Positions 18,153 to 26,616 of a stretch of DNA of 26,814 nt are shown piece after piece; position 1 is the stretch's first letter; each line of letters begins with the position of its first letter. The notes beneath the pieces are model-generated. The model made no database searches, had not been told where the DNA came from, and saw nothing but the letters and a program-made list of their open reading frames with translations. The position numbers and the translations under genes were made by a program. The stretch is from JBEEMU01 sp043778315 (GTDB lineage Bacteria > Bacteroidota > Bacteroidia > Chitinophagales > Saprospiraceae). The DNA is taken from contig JAYWGJ010000226.1 of NCBI GenBank assembly GCA_043778315.1, positions 1 through 26,814 on the forward strand. Direction: 5' to 3'.

Positions 18153-18380
18153 TTTTTAGTTTGTACCCCTCTGATGTTGCCACCCGACGGCGTGCGCTGT
18201 TACCGCACGTTTTTACCCTTACCGTTTTGTGATGTCACAAAATTGGCGGTTATTGTCTGTTACACTCGCTGTAACGCGCTTGGCGGCGTCCCCCACCTAT
18301 TAGGTGGTGTGGTACTCTGTGTTATCCAGACTTTCCTCACCCGATTGCAATCGGGCGCGATAGAGCAGTCGGGCAATTAG
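18153..18380 (-). ncRNA. rnpB: RNase P RNA (type A), 5' part only
   Basis: Read on the minus strand, this stretch carries the conserved marks of bacterial RNase P RNA in order: a P2-like 5' segment (GCCCGACTGC, 18374-18365), a P3 hairpin CCCGATTGCAATCGGG, the P4 5' strand GAGGAAAGTCTGGAT (18338-18324) followed by AACACAGAG, the ACAGACAATAACCGCC block (18260-18245), AAGGGTAAAAA (18220-18210) and GCGGTAACAGCGCACG (18206-18191). The order and spacing match the 5' domain and whole specificity domain. After a GGCAACA loop-like stretch (P12 region) similarity fades. I find neither the GCAAGxCCAAATA block nor the P4 3' strand (ACAGAAxCCGGCTTA type) before or inside the neighbouring gene. So it looks 3'-truncated: a partial copy, or an unusual RNA. 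Confidence 0.8.
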
Positions 18381-18385
18381 TACCG

Positions 18386-18393
18386 CAAAGGTG
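18386..18393 (-). promoter_or_regulatory. Probable -7 promoter element of the rnpB fragment
   Basis: On the minus strand CACCTTTG differs from TAnnTTTG in the first base only. It lies about 6 bases upstream of the expected RNA 5' end (about 18380), the right distance for a Bacteroidota -7 element. It suggests that the fragment kept its promoter. Confidence 0.4.
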
Positions 18394-18500
18394 GGTTTTT
18401 TATTGCTAAATATAGCTCATAAGGGTATGTTTTGATGGTGAATTATGAAAGAGAAGAAATTTAATATTTTTCAGAATTATACACTCGTTGGCTAATCCCG

Positions 18501-18620
18501 AAACCTATAAGATTTGAAAAACCTTATAGGTTTAAATATCAGTTACGTCAGTTACTTACACAACAAAATATTTTTGATATAACAGATGTAGCCAATTAAT
18601 ATACAATTTCGTATTTTTTT
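18501..18620 (-). repeat. Dispersed intergenic repeat, copy 1
   Basis: The reverse complement of 18564-18610 matches 20169-20215 at 39 of 47 positions by eye, with all 8 differences transitions. Similarity continues weakly on both sides, through ACTGATATTTAAA and an A-rich flank. This copy also contains a perfect 11-bp hairpin (18501-18511 with 18523-18533, stem AAACCTATAAG) and a duplicated AACTGACGT-like segment absent from copy 2. The rest of the 350-base gap 18381-18730 holds the rnpB promoter and an A/T-rich leader for the next gene, with a TATCTTTC near-match to the -7 element at 18664-18671. Confidence 0.65.
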
Positions 18621-18730
18621 GACGAAATAGAACTTTTGTAGCTGTCGTTTACGTTGTGATACATATCTTTCGGACAAACTAAAAACTACAATTAAACTAC
18701 AATCAAAGATAAAAAATCAAAAAAGCAGTT

Positions 18731-19159
18731 ATGTTCATAGAAATATCAACGGATAAAAACCGTCTCGACCGCGCCAAAATACACGATTTCCTAACTAATC
18801 GCTCCTACTGGGCAAAAGGCATACCGATGGAGGTAGTGGAGCGAAGTATCGTAAATTCTTTGTGCGTTGGCGCGTATGAAGGCACGCAGCAAGCGGGTTT
18901 TGCGCGTGTCATCACCGATTATGCTACCTTTGCGTGCATCTGCGATATGGTCGTGTTTGAGGAATTTCGCGGACAACATATTTCCAAGCAAATCATGGCG
19001 TATATTATGGCGTTGCCCGAATTGGCGCAGCTCCGCCGAACGATGCTTTTTACCTTAGATGCGCACGGTTTATACCGGCAATTTGGCTTCGAAAACTCCG
19101 CGAACCCCGAGCGAATGATGCAAATAGCAAGTATGAATGTATATAAGGAACACGTTTAA
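18731..19159 (+). CDS. GNAT family N-acetyltransferase
   Basis: A 142-residue acetyltransferase of the GNAT fold, which transfers an acetyl group from acetyl-CoA to a small molecule or peptide; substrate unknown. Visible family features are SYWAKGIPMEVVERSIVNSL, GFARVITDYATFACICDMVV (strands 3 and 4), the acetyl-CoA loop FEEFRGQHISKQIM in place of the usual Q/RxxGxG/A, and the C-terminal DAHGLYRQFGFEN. The loop has H where many members have G (RGQHIS), a small deviation. The gene is alone and is convergent with rlmF with only 35 bases between them and no terminator visible there. It lies between the two inverted copies of the dispersed repeat. Confidence 0.9.
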   Translation: MFIEISTDKNRLDRAKIHDFLTNRSYWAKGIPMEVVERSIVNSLCVGAYEGTQQAGFARVITDYATFACICDMVVFEEFRGQHISKQIMAYIMALPELAQLRRTMLFTLDAHGLYRQFGFENSANPERMMQIASMNVYKEHV

Positions 19160-19194
19160 GTAGATTTAACAATATTGATACGTTATTCCTTTGC

Positions 19195-20082
19195 TTAAAA
19201 TTGCCAAAACAGAATCCTAACGATTTTATTACCTGTTTTTATTTCGTTTATCTTCACGTTTTGCGCGCCTACGTTATGTAGTATTTTTTGTAGTTTTGGG
19301 AGGTGTTTCGCTCGCGAAATCAGGCTCGAAAACCATCTACTTTGGGTGCGGACGGTTGCGCTTTCGCGAATCATCTGCGCCACAAAAGCCGTTTCGCCGC
19401 CGTCGCACCATAGCTCGTTGGGCTGTCCGCCAAAATTAAAGGCTTCGTTAGTATCGTTGGTGGGTCGGAGGGCATTATTTTTTTGTGCGTTTTCGTCAAT
19501 CGCCTCTTGCATCGAGCCAAAAAACGGCGGGTTGCACATCGTACAGTCAAACTGCTCGTTGGGTTTTAGTAAGTGATTAAATATACTTTTGGGCTGGCTT
19601 TGCCAACGCAACTCTATGTGTTTATGGTGCGACGTATTCGCCGCTACGATTCGTTTTGCCCATTCTACCGCTTTTTTGTCTGTGTCGGCGGCTACAAATT
19701 GCCAGCCATACAAGCTGTGACCGAGCAAAGGGTAGATACAGTTCGCACCGCTACCGACATCGAGTATTTTTACTTTTTTGCCCGTCGGAACAACGCCTGC
19801 TTCGCTCAGTATATCGGCAATATGATGCAGATAATCAGCGCGACTCGGCACGGGCGGACAGAGGTAGCCCGCAGGCAGACTCCAATTTTCTACCCGATAG
19901 GTATGCAGCAACAAGGCTTTATTGAGCAAAAAAACAGCATTTGCATCTTGAAACGGCAGACTCACGACACCCTGCGCCGTAGTGAGCAGATAGTCGTGCA
20001 GGGCAGGAACGGCTTTGGCGAGTGCGGCGAGGTCGTAGCCGTCGCGGTGCGCGTTGCGCGGGTGTAGTGTGGGCGGTCGCAT
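19195..20082 (-). CDS. rlmF: 23S rRNA (adenine-1618-N6)-methyltransferase RlmF
   Basis: SAM-dependent methyltransferase that makes N6-methyladenine at position 1618 (E. coli numbering) of 23S rRNA. I place the start at the ATG at 20082, giving 295 residues, because the family begins with a LHPRNxHxxxYDL motif (here TLHPRNAHRDGYDLAAL) and a perfect -7 element lies just upstream. An in-frame GTG at 20139 would start upstream of that promoter. Motifs seen: LCPPVPSRADYLHHIAD, the SAM-binding ILDVGSGANCIYPLLG, and the adenine-N6 catalytic motif N184-P-P-F in CNPPFFGSM. An ELWCDGGETAFVAQMIRES segment follows. The C-terminal NEIKTGNKIVRILFWQF is typical. All catalytic parts are intact. Confidence 0.93.
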   Translation of the reverse strand: MRPPTLHPRNAHRDGYDLAALAKAVPALHDYLLTTAQGVVSLPFQDANAVFLLNKALLLHTYRVENWSLPAGYLCPPVPSRADYLHHIADILSEAGVVPTGKKVKILDVGSGANCIYPLLGHSLYGWQFVAADTDKKAVEWAKRIVAANTSHHKHIELRWQSQPKSIFNHLLKPNEQFDCTMCNPPFFGSMQEAIDENAQKNNALRPTNDTNEAFNFGGQPNELWCDGGETAFVAQMIRESATVRTQSRWFSSLISRAKHLPKLQKILHNVGAQNVKINEIKTGNKIVRILFWQF

Positions 20083-20104
20083 ATTAATTACGGTTGAATT
20101 GGTG

Positions 20105-20112
20105 CAAATATA
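20105..20112 (-). promoter_or_regulatory. -7 promoter element for rlmF
   Basis: On the minus strand TATATTTG is a perfect TAnnTTTG element. Transcription would begin near 20098, leaving a leader of about 16 nt before the ATG at 20082. This supports the shorter rlmF start. Confidence 0.5.
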
Positions 20113-20154
20113 CCGCTTTTTTGAGTAAGGAATTTGCACCCATTTTTTATTTTA

Positions 20155-20246
20155 TATTAAAAATAAACGAAATTATATATTAGTTGGCTATATTTGTTAC
20201 ACTAAAAATATTTTATACAAGTGACTGATATTTAAAAACCTTATAG
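20155..20246 (+). repeat. Dispersed intergenic repeat, copy 2 (inverted to copy 1)
   Basis: Runs from an A-rich flank through TAGTTGGCTATATTTG and GTGACTGATATTTAAA to AACCTTATAG. It is similar to the reverse complement of 18501-18620 but lacks most of the internal hairpin and a roughly 12-base segment present in copy 1. It lies upstream of the rlmF promoter. The rest of the 268-base gap between rlmF and the macroglobulin gene holds the terminator at 20250-20312. Confidence 0.65.
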
Positions 20247-20249
20247 CTT

Positions 20250-20312
20250 TGGCAAAACAAAAAACGGATATTGTTTATAACACAAAGTTATTCGTATTAT
20301 AAACAATATCCG
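20250..20312 (-). terminator. Rho-independent terminator of the macroglobulin gene
   Basis: A perfect 16-bp inverted repeat (20265-20280 with 20297-20312, stem CGGATATTGTTTATAA) with a 16-nt loop. Read on the minus strand it is followed by TTTTTTGTTTTG. It lies 38 bases after the stop codon of the alpha-2-macroglobulin gene, which fits its terminator. Confidence 0.85.
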
Positions 20313-20350
20313 ATTACTTTTTCGCGAAAAATCCCACGAGCTAAATCACA

Positions 20351-23300
20351 TTACTTCACCGTCAGCCGAATACCGTTACTATGGCTCGTAAACTCGGGCG
20401 CGTACATACATTGTATCGTAGCGATGCCGCACGAAAAGTTGCCTTGCTGCTGCACCGTCACGGGGTACTCAAAAATGTAAGTACCTTTGCGCAGATGGTC
20501 AAAAAAGAAATTAGTCGCAGCGTCGCGCGTCTCTTCGTAGTAGCCCAAACCGCCCTGATACTTGTAGGTGCTGACCGTATTGATAGGTTCGAAGCCTGCC
20601 GCTCTGCCGTCTTTGAGATGGACGTACTCCATATCTCTATCGGCACGCAGCTCGATGCGCATCGTCAGCTTGTCGCCAACACTTAGGCTGCTGCCGTCGG
20701 GTATTGCTACCAATTTGTCGCCGAGCATCGAGCTTTCTTTTTTCATAATCGTCTTAGTGAGTTGTAGCGGCGTGTCCTTAAAGTTCTGTATTTTGTCCAA
20801 CTGCTCGAAGTATTGCCAATACACGCTGCCCCAAGCGGGTACTTTATTCGTGTTTTTTACCTTCACGGTACTCATATTTGGTGTGATTTCGGCGGCAGCC
20901 CACTTCGTTTTGAAGTAGCCGCTTCCTGCCTCTGTCTGTACATACTTCGTGTTTGCTGCCTGCGGCGCACCTACTTTGGCTATCGCCCAATCCCCCACTT
21001 TTATCTCAGGAAAATTGTCTGCCAGCAGCCAATTATCGCCCGTGCGCAATAGCGCGTACACCGCAGCAGCGGTCGCTTTGGTGGTGTGCCAAGCGTTCGT
21101 TTGGCGGTTTTTGAGTAGCCACGTTTTTAGTGATTCTACGGCGGCGGCATCTTTGCCCACCTCATCAAACACCTCTATCAGTAAGGCTTGCGTTTCTATC
21201 GGCGACTCGTACCACCAGTAGCCACGCGGATATTGCCAATACATACCCATTTCGTCGCTTTTTAGGGCGCGTTCTTTTAATGATTTGAGTATCAACGCCG
21301 CCGTAGTAGGTTTGGCGTTGCGCGAAAGCGATAGCGCAATCATGCCCTGTGCGTAGTCGTTTTGGGTGAGCCAATATTTTTCGCATTGCGTATAATAATA
21401 GTTTAATACGTCCGTTGTATTCTTATCCGTATTAGTATTAGTATTATTACTAGCAACAAAAAACGACCGCGAATACAAGTATTGTACCTGTTCGTAGTTC
21501 AAATGATTGTCTTCCCATTTGGTTTTTTTCTGTGCTACGCTATATTTTATTTTGTTATAATCCTCCACCAAGCGCGCATCGCAATACACTATTGCTTTAT
21601 TTGCCATCGCTACGGCTTTACTGTCGGCGGTCACGCCTAATTTATTCAAGTGACCGATGCCCTCCAATATATATTGTGTGATATAACGGTCGTCGCGTCC
21701 GCCTGCAAACCACACAAAACCGCCGTTGCTGCTCTGCCGTTGCTCCAATTTAGCGAACGCGGTACGCTGCTCGTTGCTCATCTTATTGAGGTCGAATAGC
21801 AGACCGATATTGCGGCGTTGCGCCTCCTCGCTTTGCGCGTCGAGTACCCAAGGCGTTTCGGCACGCAAGGCGTATTTGAGGTCTTCGTTTTTGCTGAGGT
21901 TACTGAGCATGGCATCAGTTCCGCGCCAAGCGTCGAACACTTTTTTTATTTTTGGGTGCGAATTAGCCACCGACGTAGCCAAACTATTGGCGTAATACCG
22001 CGAAAACAACTGCTCCGAACACTCGTGCGGGTACTCCATCAGGTACGGCAGCGACTGTATCGCATACCATGCAGGGTTGGACGTGAACTCGAGCGTATAG
22101 TTTTGTTGCTGCAACGTTTTGCTTTGCATCGCCTTACCCATCGCTTTAAAGTCGAAAGTTTTGGCTTCGCCACCGCGCACAGGCAACGGCATTGTTTCTA
22201 TCACCAATTGGCGATTAGTAAGTACAGGAAACGTGCTTTCTTCGCCGTCGCTGAACGTGCCGCTTTTGGCTACGATGCGCCAAGTGAGCGCGTCGGTGAA
22301 GCCGTCGGAGACGTGTAGTTGCCACGAAACGGGCGCGGATTGTAGCGCAGGCGCGTTAAAAGTAGTCGTATTGCTTGCCGCAACAAAGCGTTTCGTGACG
22401 TTTTCGCCTGTCACGGCGTTCTCCAATACCAGTTCCGCTGTTCCTGCTAAGGGCTGCTTAGTGAGGTTGCTTACCTTTGCGGTAATAGTGATGTCGTCGC
22501 TTTCGCGGATAAAACGCGGCATATTCGTAATCACCATCAAGTCTTTTTGCGTCACTACGCTCCGCTCAAAAGTAGCGGTTTGTAGGTCTTTGGTGTGCGC
22601 CAAACCCAAAAACTTCCAGCGCGTGAGGGCTTCGTTCATCGTGAACTTGATGATGACATCGCCGTTTTCGTCAGTGTAGAGGTTCGGGAAGAAAAAGACG
22701 GTTTCGTTGAGGTTGGTGCGGACTTTGGGCGCGTCTTTTGGCGCGGTTGGTTTATCTACGGCAGGCATACCGGGCGCAGTAAACGGTTGTTTGTCACCTG
22801 GGACACTATCCATTATCTGCTCCATTTTGCCTGTTGCTATGCCACCTGCTGCTGTTGCAACAGATTTGGCAACGGCAGCTTCAACATTTTTCATATTACC
22901 GTCCGACCTCATACTCATACTCGGCGCAGCACTATACAAAACAAGCCGCTCTCTACTATTATAATATTGATTATAAAAAGGAAAATCAAACCAGTTTTGC
23001 TCCCGATAGCTGCGCTCTATCCCTTCTTCGCTACTGTTATTATCTTGTACATTAAATAAATCAGCACCGATAGTATGGTAGCCGTCGCCGAGCGAAATAT
23101 TCAGCAAACTATTATAAGTAGGAAAATAAGCTGCAGCGTAGCTATTTATAGCAAATTCGTCTAACGAAGCATCGTACATCGCCGCTAAAAGTTCGGCTGC
23201 AACCTTGTCTTTTTTCGCACCCGATACCTTGATGCGCCACTCTTCTTGCGCACCCGGCAGCAGCTTATCGCGAAAAGTACTAAACTCTATTTTGAGGTCT

Positions 23301-26300
23301 TTATTAGTCCACGGAACGTGTATAGTGCCGTCGGTAGCGGTAGCGCGGTTATTGCTTATCGCTATTATTTTATAATGAATATCGCCGCGATACGCCTCCA
23401 AAATAGGTACGGCAAAGGTAGCCGCACCGCTAAACCGCTCCGACCGAACAAGTTTATCTTTATCGTATAGCTCCAACCATAGCGTTGCGTTTTTGTAGCC
23501 ACTCGCTACCATTATTTGCGCCGTTTCGTTGGGCTGATAAGCGGTTTTATCTTGGTTTACCCATAATAAATCGTTGTTCGGCGCGCTACTCGCTTTCGGC
23601 GAATAGACCGTAAAATAGGTTTTGTTTTCTATTTTATTACCCAAATTATCTTTGGTATTAATAACGGCGACGTACTCGCCTGCCGACCATGCACGCATAG
23701 AACCGACCTGCACCTGTGCATCTTTTTTACTATCAAAATCAGTTTGGTACAAGGCTTTGCCGCGTTCCCAATTTGGTTTTAGGTCTTCTTCGCCGTAGGC
23801 GTAATTCGGAAAATAAGCCTTAAATTCTTTTGCCTTAAAGAATTGCAGGTCGGGTTTCTCCCAATATCTATTGCGGAAAGCGGTGCTTGGTTTGCGTAAA
23901 GCAAATACCTCTACCGTACCTTTTGCCGCTTGGTGTACGCCATTAAGATTATTAGTAACAATACCGATTTTGAGCGTGCTATCTAAGGCGATACTCGCGG
24001 GCGCGGTGAGCGACGCAAGCAAGGAAATGTAGCCGACTTCTACGCTTACCGCTTGGCTATGTTGCTCGCCGTTCGTGTCTATCACATCGGCGTTCACGCT
24101 GTAAGTGAATACGGGTTTATCTTTTGCATCGACGGTTTTATCCGCTTCCGCGATGAATGTAATTTGGAGTTCTCCTTTATCGTTCGTCACGCCTGTACCT
24201 ACTGCTATCTGCGTTTGACTGCCTGCGTAAGGCGAGTAGCCGCGCCAATAATAGTCCATATAAGGCAGCCGTGCGGTGCGCGTGACGGTGTATTTTACGG
24301 CTGCGCCGTCCAATACGTTGCCTGCCAAGTTTTTAGCCATTAGCTTTACCTCCACTTTGTCGCCTAAGCGGTATTCACCTTTAAGCGTATCAAATTTGAC
24401 CTCAAAGCGGGGGCGTTTGTACTCCTCTACGCGGAAGTCGATGCTACCCAAATTTTCTACCATCAAGTTCATACGCCCAAGCAAACCGCCTGCGGGCGCG
24501 GTAAAGTTGCCATTAAAACTGCCATATTCGTTCGTGATAAACGATTGTCGCGCTACTTCCTGTCCGTTTGCATCTCTAAACGAAACGTCTATTTTCTTAT
24601 TTGCCTTGATGCTCGGCATTTGTTTTTTGTCGTAAGACAAGGCAATACCTTTAAAATAAACCAACTGACCAGGTCTGTATATTTTTCTATCCAAAAAGAA
24701 ATTCACCTGCTCGCGGTCTATCATTTCGCGGTCATACCCACCTGCGTACATATTATTATCGCTATAAAAGTCATCGTTTTTATAACTAATATGGACAAAA
24801 AGGTTGCGGTTAATTTTAGGAATAGTTACACTACCATTGGCATCGGTAGTGAGTGTATTTGTTGTTTTTTTGATATTAGAGCGCGAAGCATAATCGTAGT
24901 CGCCCGTGAGCAACTCCACTTTTGCGCCTACAAGCGGCTTACCCGTGAGCCTATCGGCAGCGATTAGCTGCATCGTACCTTTCTCTATTTTTTTGGTAAA
25001 ATAAGTAATATTAGACACCGATACTACCGAGTAGCGCGCACCCATAGTAGATTTTTGGAAATTTTCGTTGTCACTCACCAACACATAATAGCGTCCCGAC
25101 GGCATACCATCAAACCGCAGCTCTACGCCGTGCGTATTGTAATCGCCGTCGGTAGGTAGCGCGGTGTTGCCTTTTTTTAATGGTGTAATTTGTAGTACTT
25201 GCTCAAAAAACTTAGTGCGACCGTAGTCTTCGCTGCCTGCCTTTTGTTGCAATACTGCTTGTTCTTTTTCTGATAAAGCAATAACGCGCCAGTACATTTT
25301 GCTCATATTATTGTAATCCATACGACAGAGCCACGGCTCACCGATAGCATTTACGGCTTCAAATTGCAAGTTGCAAGACGCGGCTGTGATGCTGTTTCGG
25401 AGGTTGCGGCAAAGTTGTCCGCCGTAGCTTTTCGGGTACTTTTGTAGTGCAGCATCGAGTATTTCTACTGCTTTTTTCTTGTCCCATTTGTGGCTGTCGC
25501 CTTGTTTGGGCTGATAACCTGCCGCTTTTTCTATATATTGCTGCGCCAACGCGCTACTTACTTCGGCGTAGCCTTCGTTGTTTTCGTTCGCTTTTTGTAG
25601 GTTTTCTAAGGCTTTGGTATATACTTCTGTTTTATTGAGTATCGTCGTATTCGCATACGCATACGCCAATCGGCTCAAATTGACATCGAGCAAACCGCCC
25701 GCGTTTTTGGTCGTAATATTATGTGTGGTAATATCTTGGTAGCATTTGAGTACCGCCCATTTTTGCGAAAAATATTTATCGTCTTTTACGCCATTTTTTG
25801 TTTTTGGGAATGCAAAAGCGGCGAAGTTAGGCGCGTCGGCGAAGGCTTCGGGCTGCGTTAGCTCAAAAGCATAAACAGGTTCGGTGAGCGCGCTGTTCGT
25901 GTTCTGAAAATGCTGCACCGCACGATACGCCAAGTAGTCGTAGAGCATCGGGCGCAAGGCTTCGGTATTTACCTGCGGCGTGAGTATCGCCGCAAAATCT
26001 TGTATTTTCAGTTGTTTGAGGCGCGGCTCTTCGAGCGCGGCGAGGTGCAGCGCGGTAGCGCGGCGGTTGAGCTGCCCGAGCGTCTGGGTAGCGAGGTCGG
26101 CGGTCGAGTCGTCGTCCTCGAGTTCGGTGCGGCTCGATAGTTTATAGTAATTATTGTCGCGGTAACGCACATACATCTCGCCGAGCATAGATTGCATGAT
26201 TTGTTTTTGTGGGAACTCCGCTTTTGCGGTTTCTGTTTCCCAGTCCGTTATGGACTTCTCGAAGCCGTTTTCGGTCAATTGACAATCAAACCTGCCCTTG

Positions 26301-26563
26301 TACGTCAGGGCTTTGATGGTTTGCGGGACGTTTTTGTCTTGTTGCGCGACAGCCAATACCGTGAGTACTTCGGTGCGCGCGGTCTCGTACTGCCCTTGCG
26401 CGGCGAGCGAGTCGATGCGCAGCCATTGCGCGGCGTAGTCGTCGCCGTTGCCATTAAAATTGTAGTTCATTTTTGGGGATTGTTGTTGCGCGTCGTCGCC
26501 ACCAAACCAGCCGAAAAAGCCAGCGACGATGCTCAGGGTAAACCAAGAAAGGATAGATTTCAT
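20351..26563 (-). CDS. Bacterial alpha-2-macroglobulin with intact thioester
   Basis: A 2070-residue protease-trapping protein of the bacterial alpha-2-macroglobulin family, expected in the periplasm or at the surface, where a protease that cuts the bait region triggers a thioester that binds it. The N-terminus has a hydrophobic signal or anchor (about residues 4-20) without a lipobox cysteine. A helical N-terminal part (to about 450) precedes the macroglobulin domains; the MG2 hallmark DRKIYRPGQLVYFKG lies near residue 625. A low-complexity segment rich in Ala, Lys, Pro and Met (about 1202-1283) is a likely bait region. The A2M domain (WKFLGLAHTKDLQ, VVTQKDLMVITNMPRF) starts near 1283. The thioester motif is C1515-S-E-Q1518 within PHECSEQLFSRY. 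The C-terminus (HLRKGTYIFEYPVTV, IATIQCMYAPEFTSHSNGIR) is the MG10-like end. No pbpC neighbour is seen. Its terminator and promoter suggest a single-gene unit. Confidence 0.93.
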   Translation of the reverse strand: MKSILSWFTLSIVAGFFGWFGGDDAQQQSPKMNYNFNGNGDDYAAQWLRIDSLAAQGQYETARTEVLTVLAVAQQDKNVPQTIKALTYKGRFDCQLTENGFEKSITDWETETAKAEFPQKQIMQSMLGEMYVRYRDNNYYKLSSRTELEDDDSTADLATQTLGQLNRRATALHLAALEEPRLKQLKIQDFAAILTPQVNTEALRPMLYDYLAYRAVQHFQNTNSALTEPVYAFELTQPEAFADAPNFAAFAFPKTKNGVKDDKYFSQKWAVLKCYQDITTHNITTKNAGGLLDVNLSRLAYAYANTTILNKTEVYTKALENLQKANENNEGYAEVSSALAQQYIEKAAGYQPKQGDSHKWDKKKAVEILDAALQKYPKSYGGQLCRNLRNSITAASCNLQFEAVNAIGEPWLCRMDYNNMSKMYWRVIALSEKEQAVLQQKAGSEDYGRTKFFEQVLQITPLKKGNTALPTDGDYNTHGVELRFDGMPSGRYYVLVSDNENFQKSTMGARYSVVSVSNITYFTKKIEKGTMQLIAADRLTGKPLVGAKVELLTGDYDYASRSNIKKTTNTLTTDANGSVTIPKINRNLFVHISYKNDDFYSDNNMYAGGYDREMIDREQVNFFLDRKIYRPGQLVYFKGIALSYDKKQMPSIKANKKIDVSFRDANGQEVARQSFITNEYGSFNGNFTAPAGGLLGRMNLMVENLGSIDFRVEEYKRPRFEVKFDTLKGEYRLGDKVEVKLMAKNLAGNVLDGAAVKYTVTRTARLPYMDYYWRGYSPYAGSQTQIAVGTGVTNDKGELQITFIAEADKTVDAKDKPVFTYSVNADVIDTNGEQHSQAVSVEVGYISLLASLTAPASIALDSTLKIGIVTNNLNGVHQAAKGTVEVFALRKPSTAFRNRYWEKPDLQFFKAKEFKAYFPNYAYGEEDLKPNWERGKALYQTDFDSKKDAQVQVGSMRAWSAGEYVAVINTKDNLGNKIENKTYFTVYSPKASSAPNNDLLWVNQDKTAYQPNETAQIMVASGYKNATLWLELYDKDKLVRSERFSGAATFAVPILEAYRGDIHYKIIAISNNRATATDGTIHVPWTNKDLKIEFSTFRDKLLPGAQEEWRIKVSGAKKDKVAAELLAAMYDASLDEFAINSYAAAYFPTYNSLLNISLGDGYHTIGADLFNVQDNNSSEEGIERSYREQNWFDFPFYNQYYNSRERLVLYSAAPSMSMRSDGNMKNVEAAVAKSVATAAGGIATGKMEQIMDSVPGDKQPFTAPGMPAVDKPTAPKDAPKVRTNLNETVFFFPNLYTDENGDVIIKFTMNEALTRWKFLGLAHTKDLQTATFERSVVTQKDLMVITNMPRFIRESDDITITAKVSNLTKQPLAGTAELVLENAVTGENVTKRFVAASNTTTFNAPALQSAPVSWQLHVSDGFTDALTWRIVAKSGTFSDGEESTFPVLTNRQLVIETMPLPVRGGEAKTFDFKAMGKAMQSKTLQQQNYTLEFTSNPAWYAIQSLPYLMEYPHECSEQLFSRYYANSLATSVANSHPKIKKVFDAWRGTDAMLSNLSKNEDLKYALRAETPWVLDAQSEEAQRRNIGLLFDLNKMSNEQRTAFAKLEQRQSSNGGFVWFAGGRDDRYITQYILEGIGHLNKLGVTADSKAVAMANKAIVYCDARLVEDYNKIKYSVAQKKTKWEDNHLNYEQVQYLYSRSFFVASNNTNTNTDKNTTDVLNYYYTQCEKYWLTQNDYAQGMIALSLSRNAKPTTAALILKSLKERALKSDEMGMYWQYPRGYWWYESPIETQALLIEVFDEVGKDAAAVESLKTWLLKNRQTNAWHTTKATAAAVYALLRTGDNWLLADNFPEIKVGDWAIAKVGAPQAANTKYVQTEAGSGYFKTKWAAAEITPNMSTVKVKNTNKVPAWGSVYWQYFEQLDKIQNFKDTPLQLTKTIMKKESSMLGDKLVAIPDGSSLSVGDKLTMRIELRADRDMEYVHLKDGRAAGFEPINTVSTYKYQGGLGYYEETRDAATNFFFDHLRKGTYIFEYPVTVQQQGNFSCGIATIQCMYAPEFTSHSNGIRLTVK

Positions 26564-26608
26564 ATTATTTTTTTTATGTGGGGGTATTGATGAAGAATGA
26601 TAGTGTTA

Positions 26609-26616
26609 CAAAGGTA
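26609..26616 (-). promoter_or_regulatory. -7 promoter element for the macroglobulin gene
   Basis: On the minus strand TACCTTTG matches TAnnTTTG exactly, with the start expected near 26602 and a leader of about 40 nt before the ATG at 26563. No clear -33 element. Confidence 0.5.

Noticed and set aside
18138..18380. 80-codon plus-strand ORF downstream of the giant gene
   Set aside because: It lies exactly opposite the RNase P RNA sequence; its apparent protein is the antisense reading of conserved RNA blocks.
18445..18495. 16-codon ORF in the gap before the GNAT gene; it ends with a TACACTCGTT stretch also found near 3765
   Set aside because: Too short to support as a gene, and a shared 10-mer in AT-rich DNA can arise by chance.
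20083..20139. GTG start giving RlmF 19 extra residues
   Set aside because: The extra residues do not resemble the family N-terminus and the start lies upstream of a perfect -7 promoter element; the ATG at 20082 fits better.
20351..26563. Several plus-strand ORFs of 100-186 codons opposite the macroglobulin
   Set aside because: They are shadows of one long, well-conserved coding frame and show no domain of their own.
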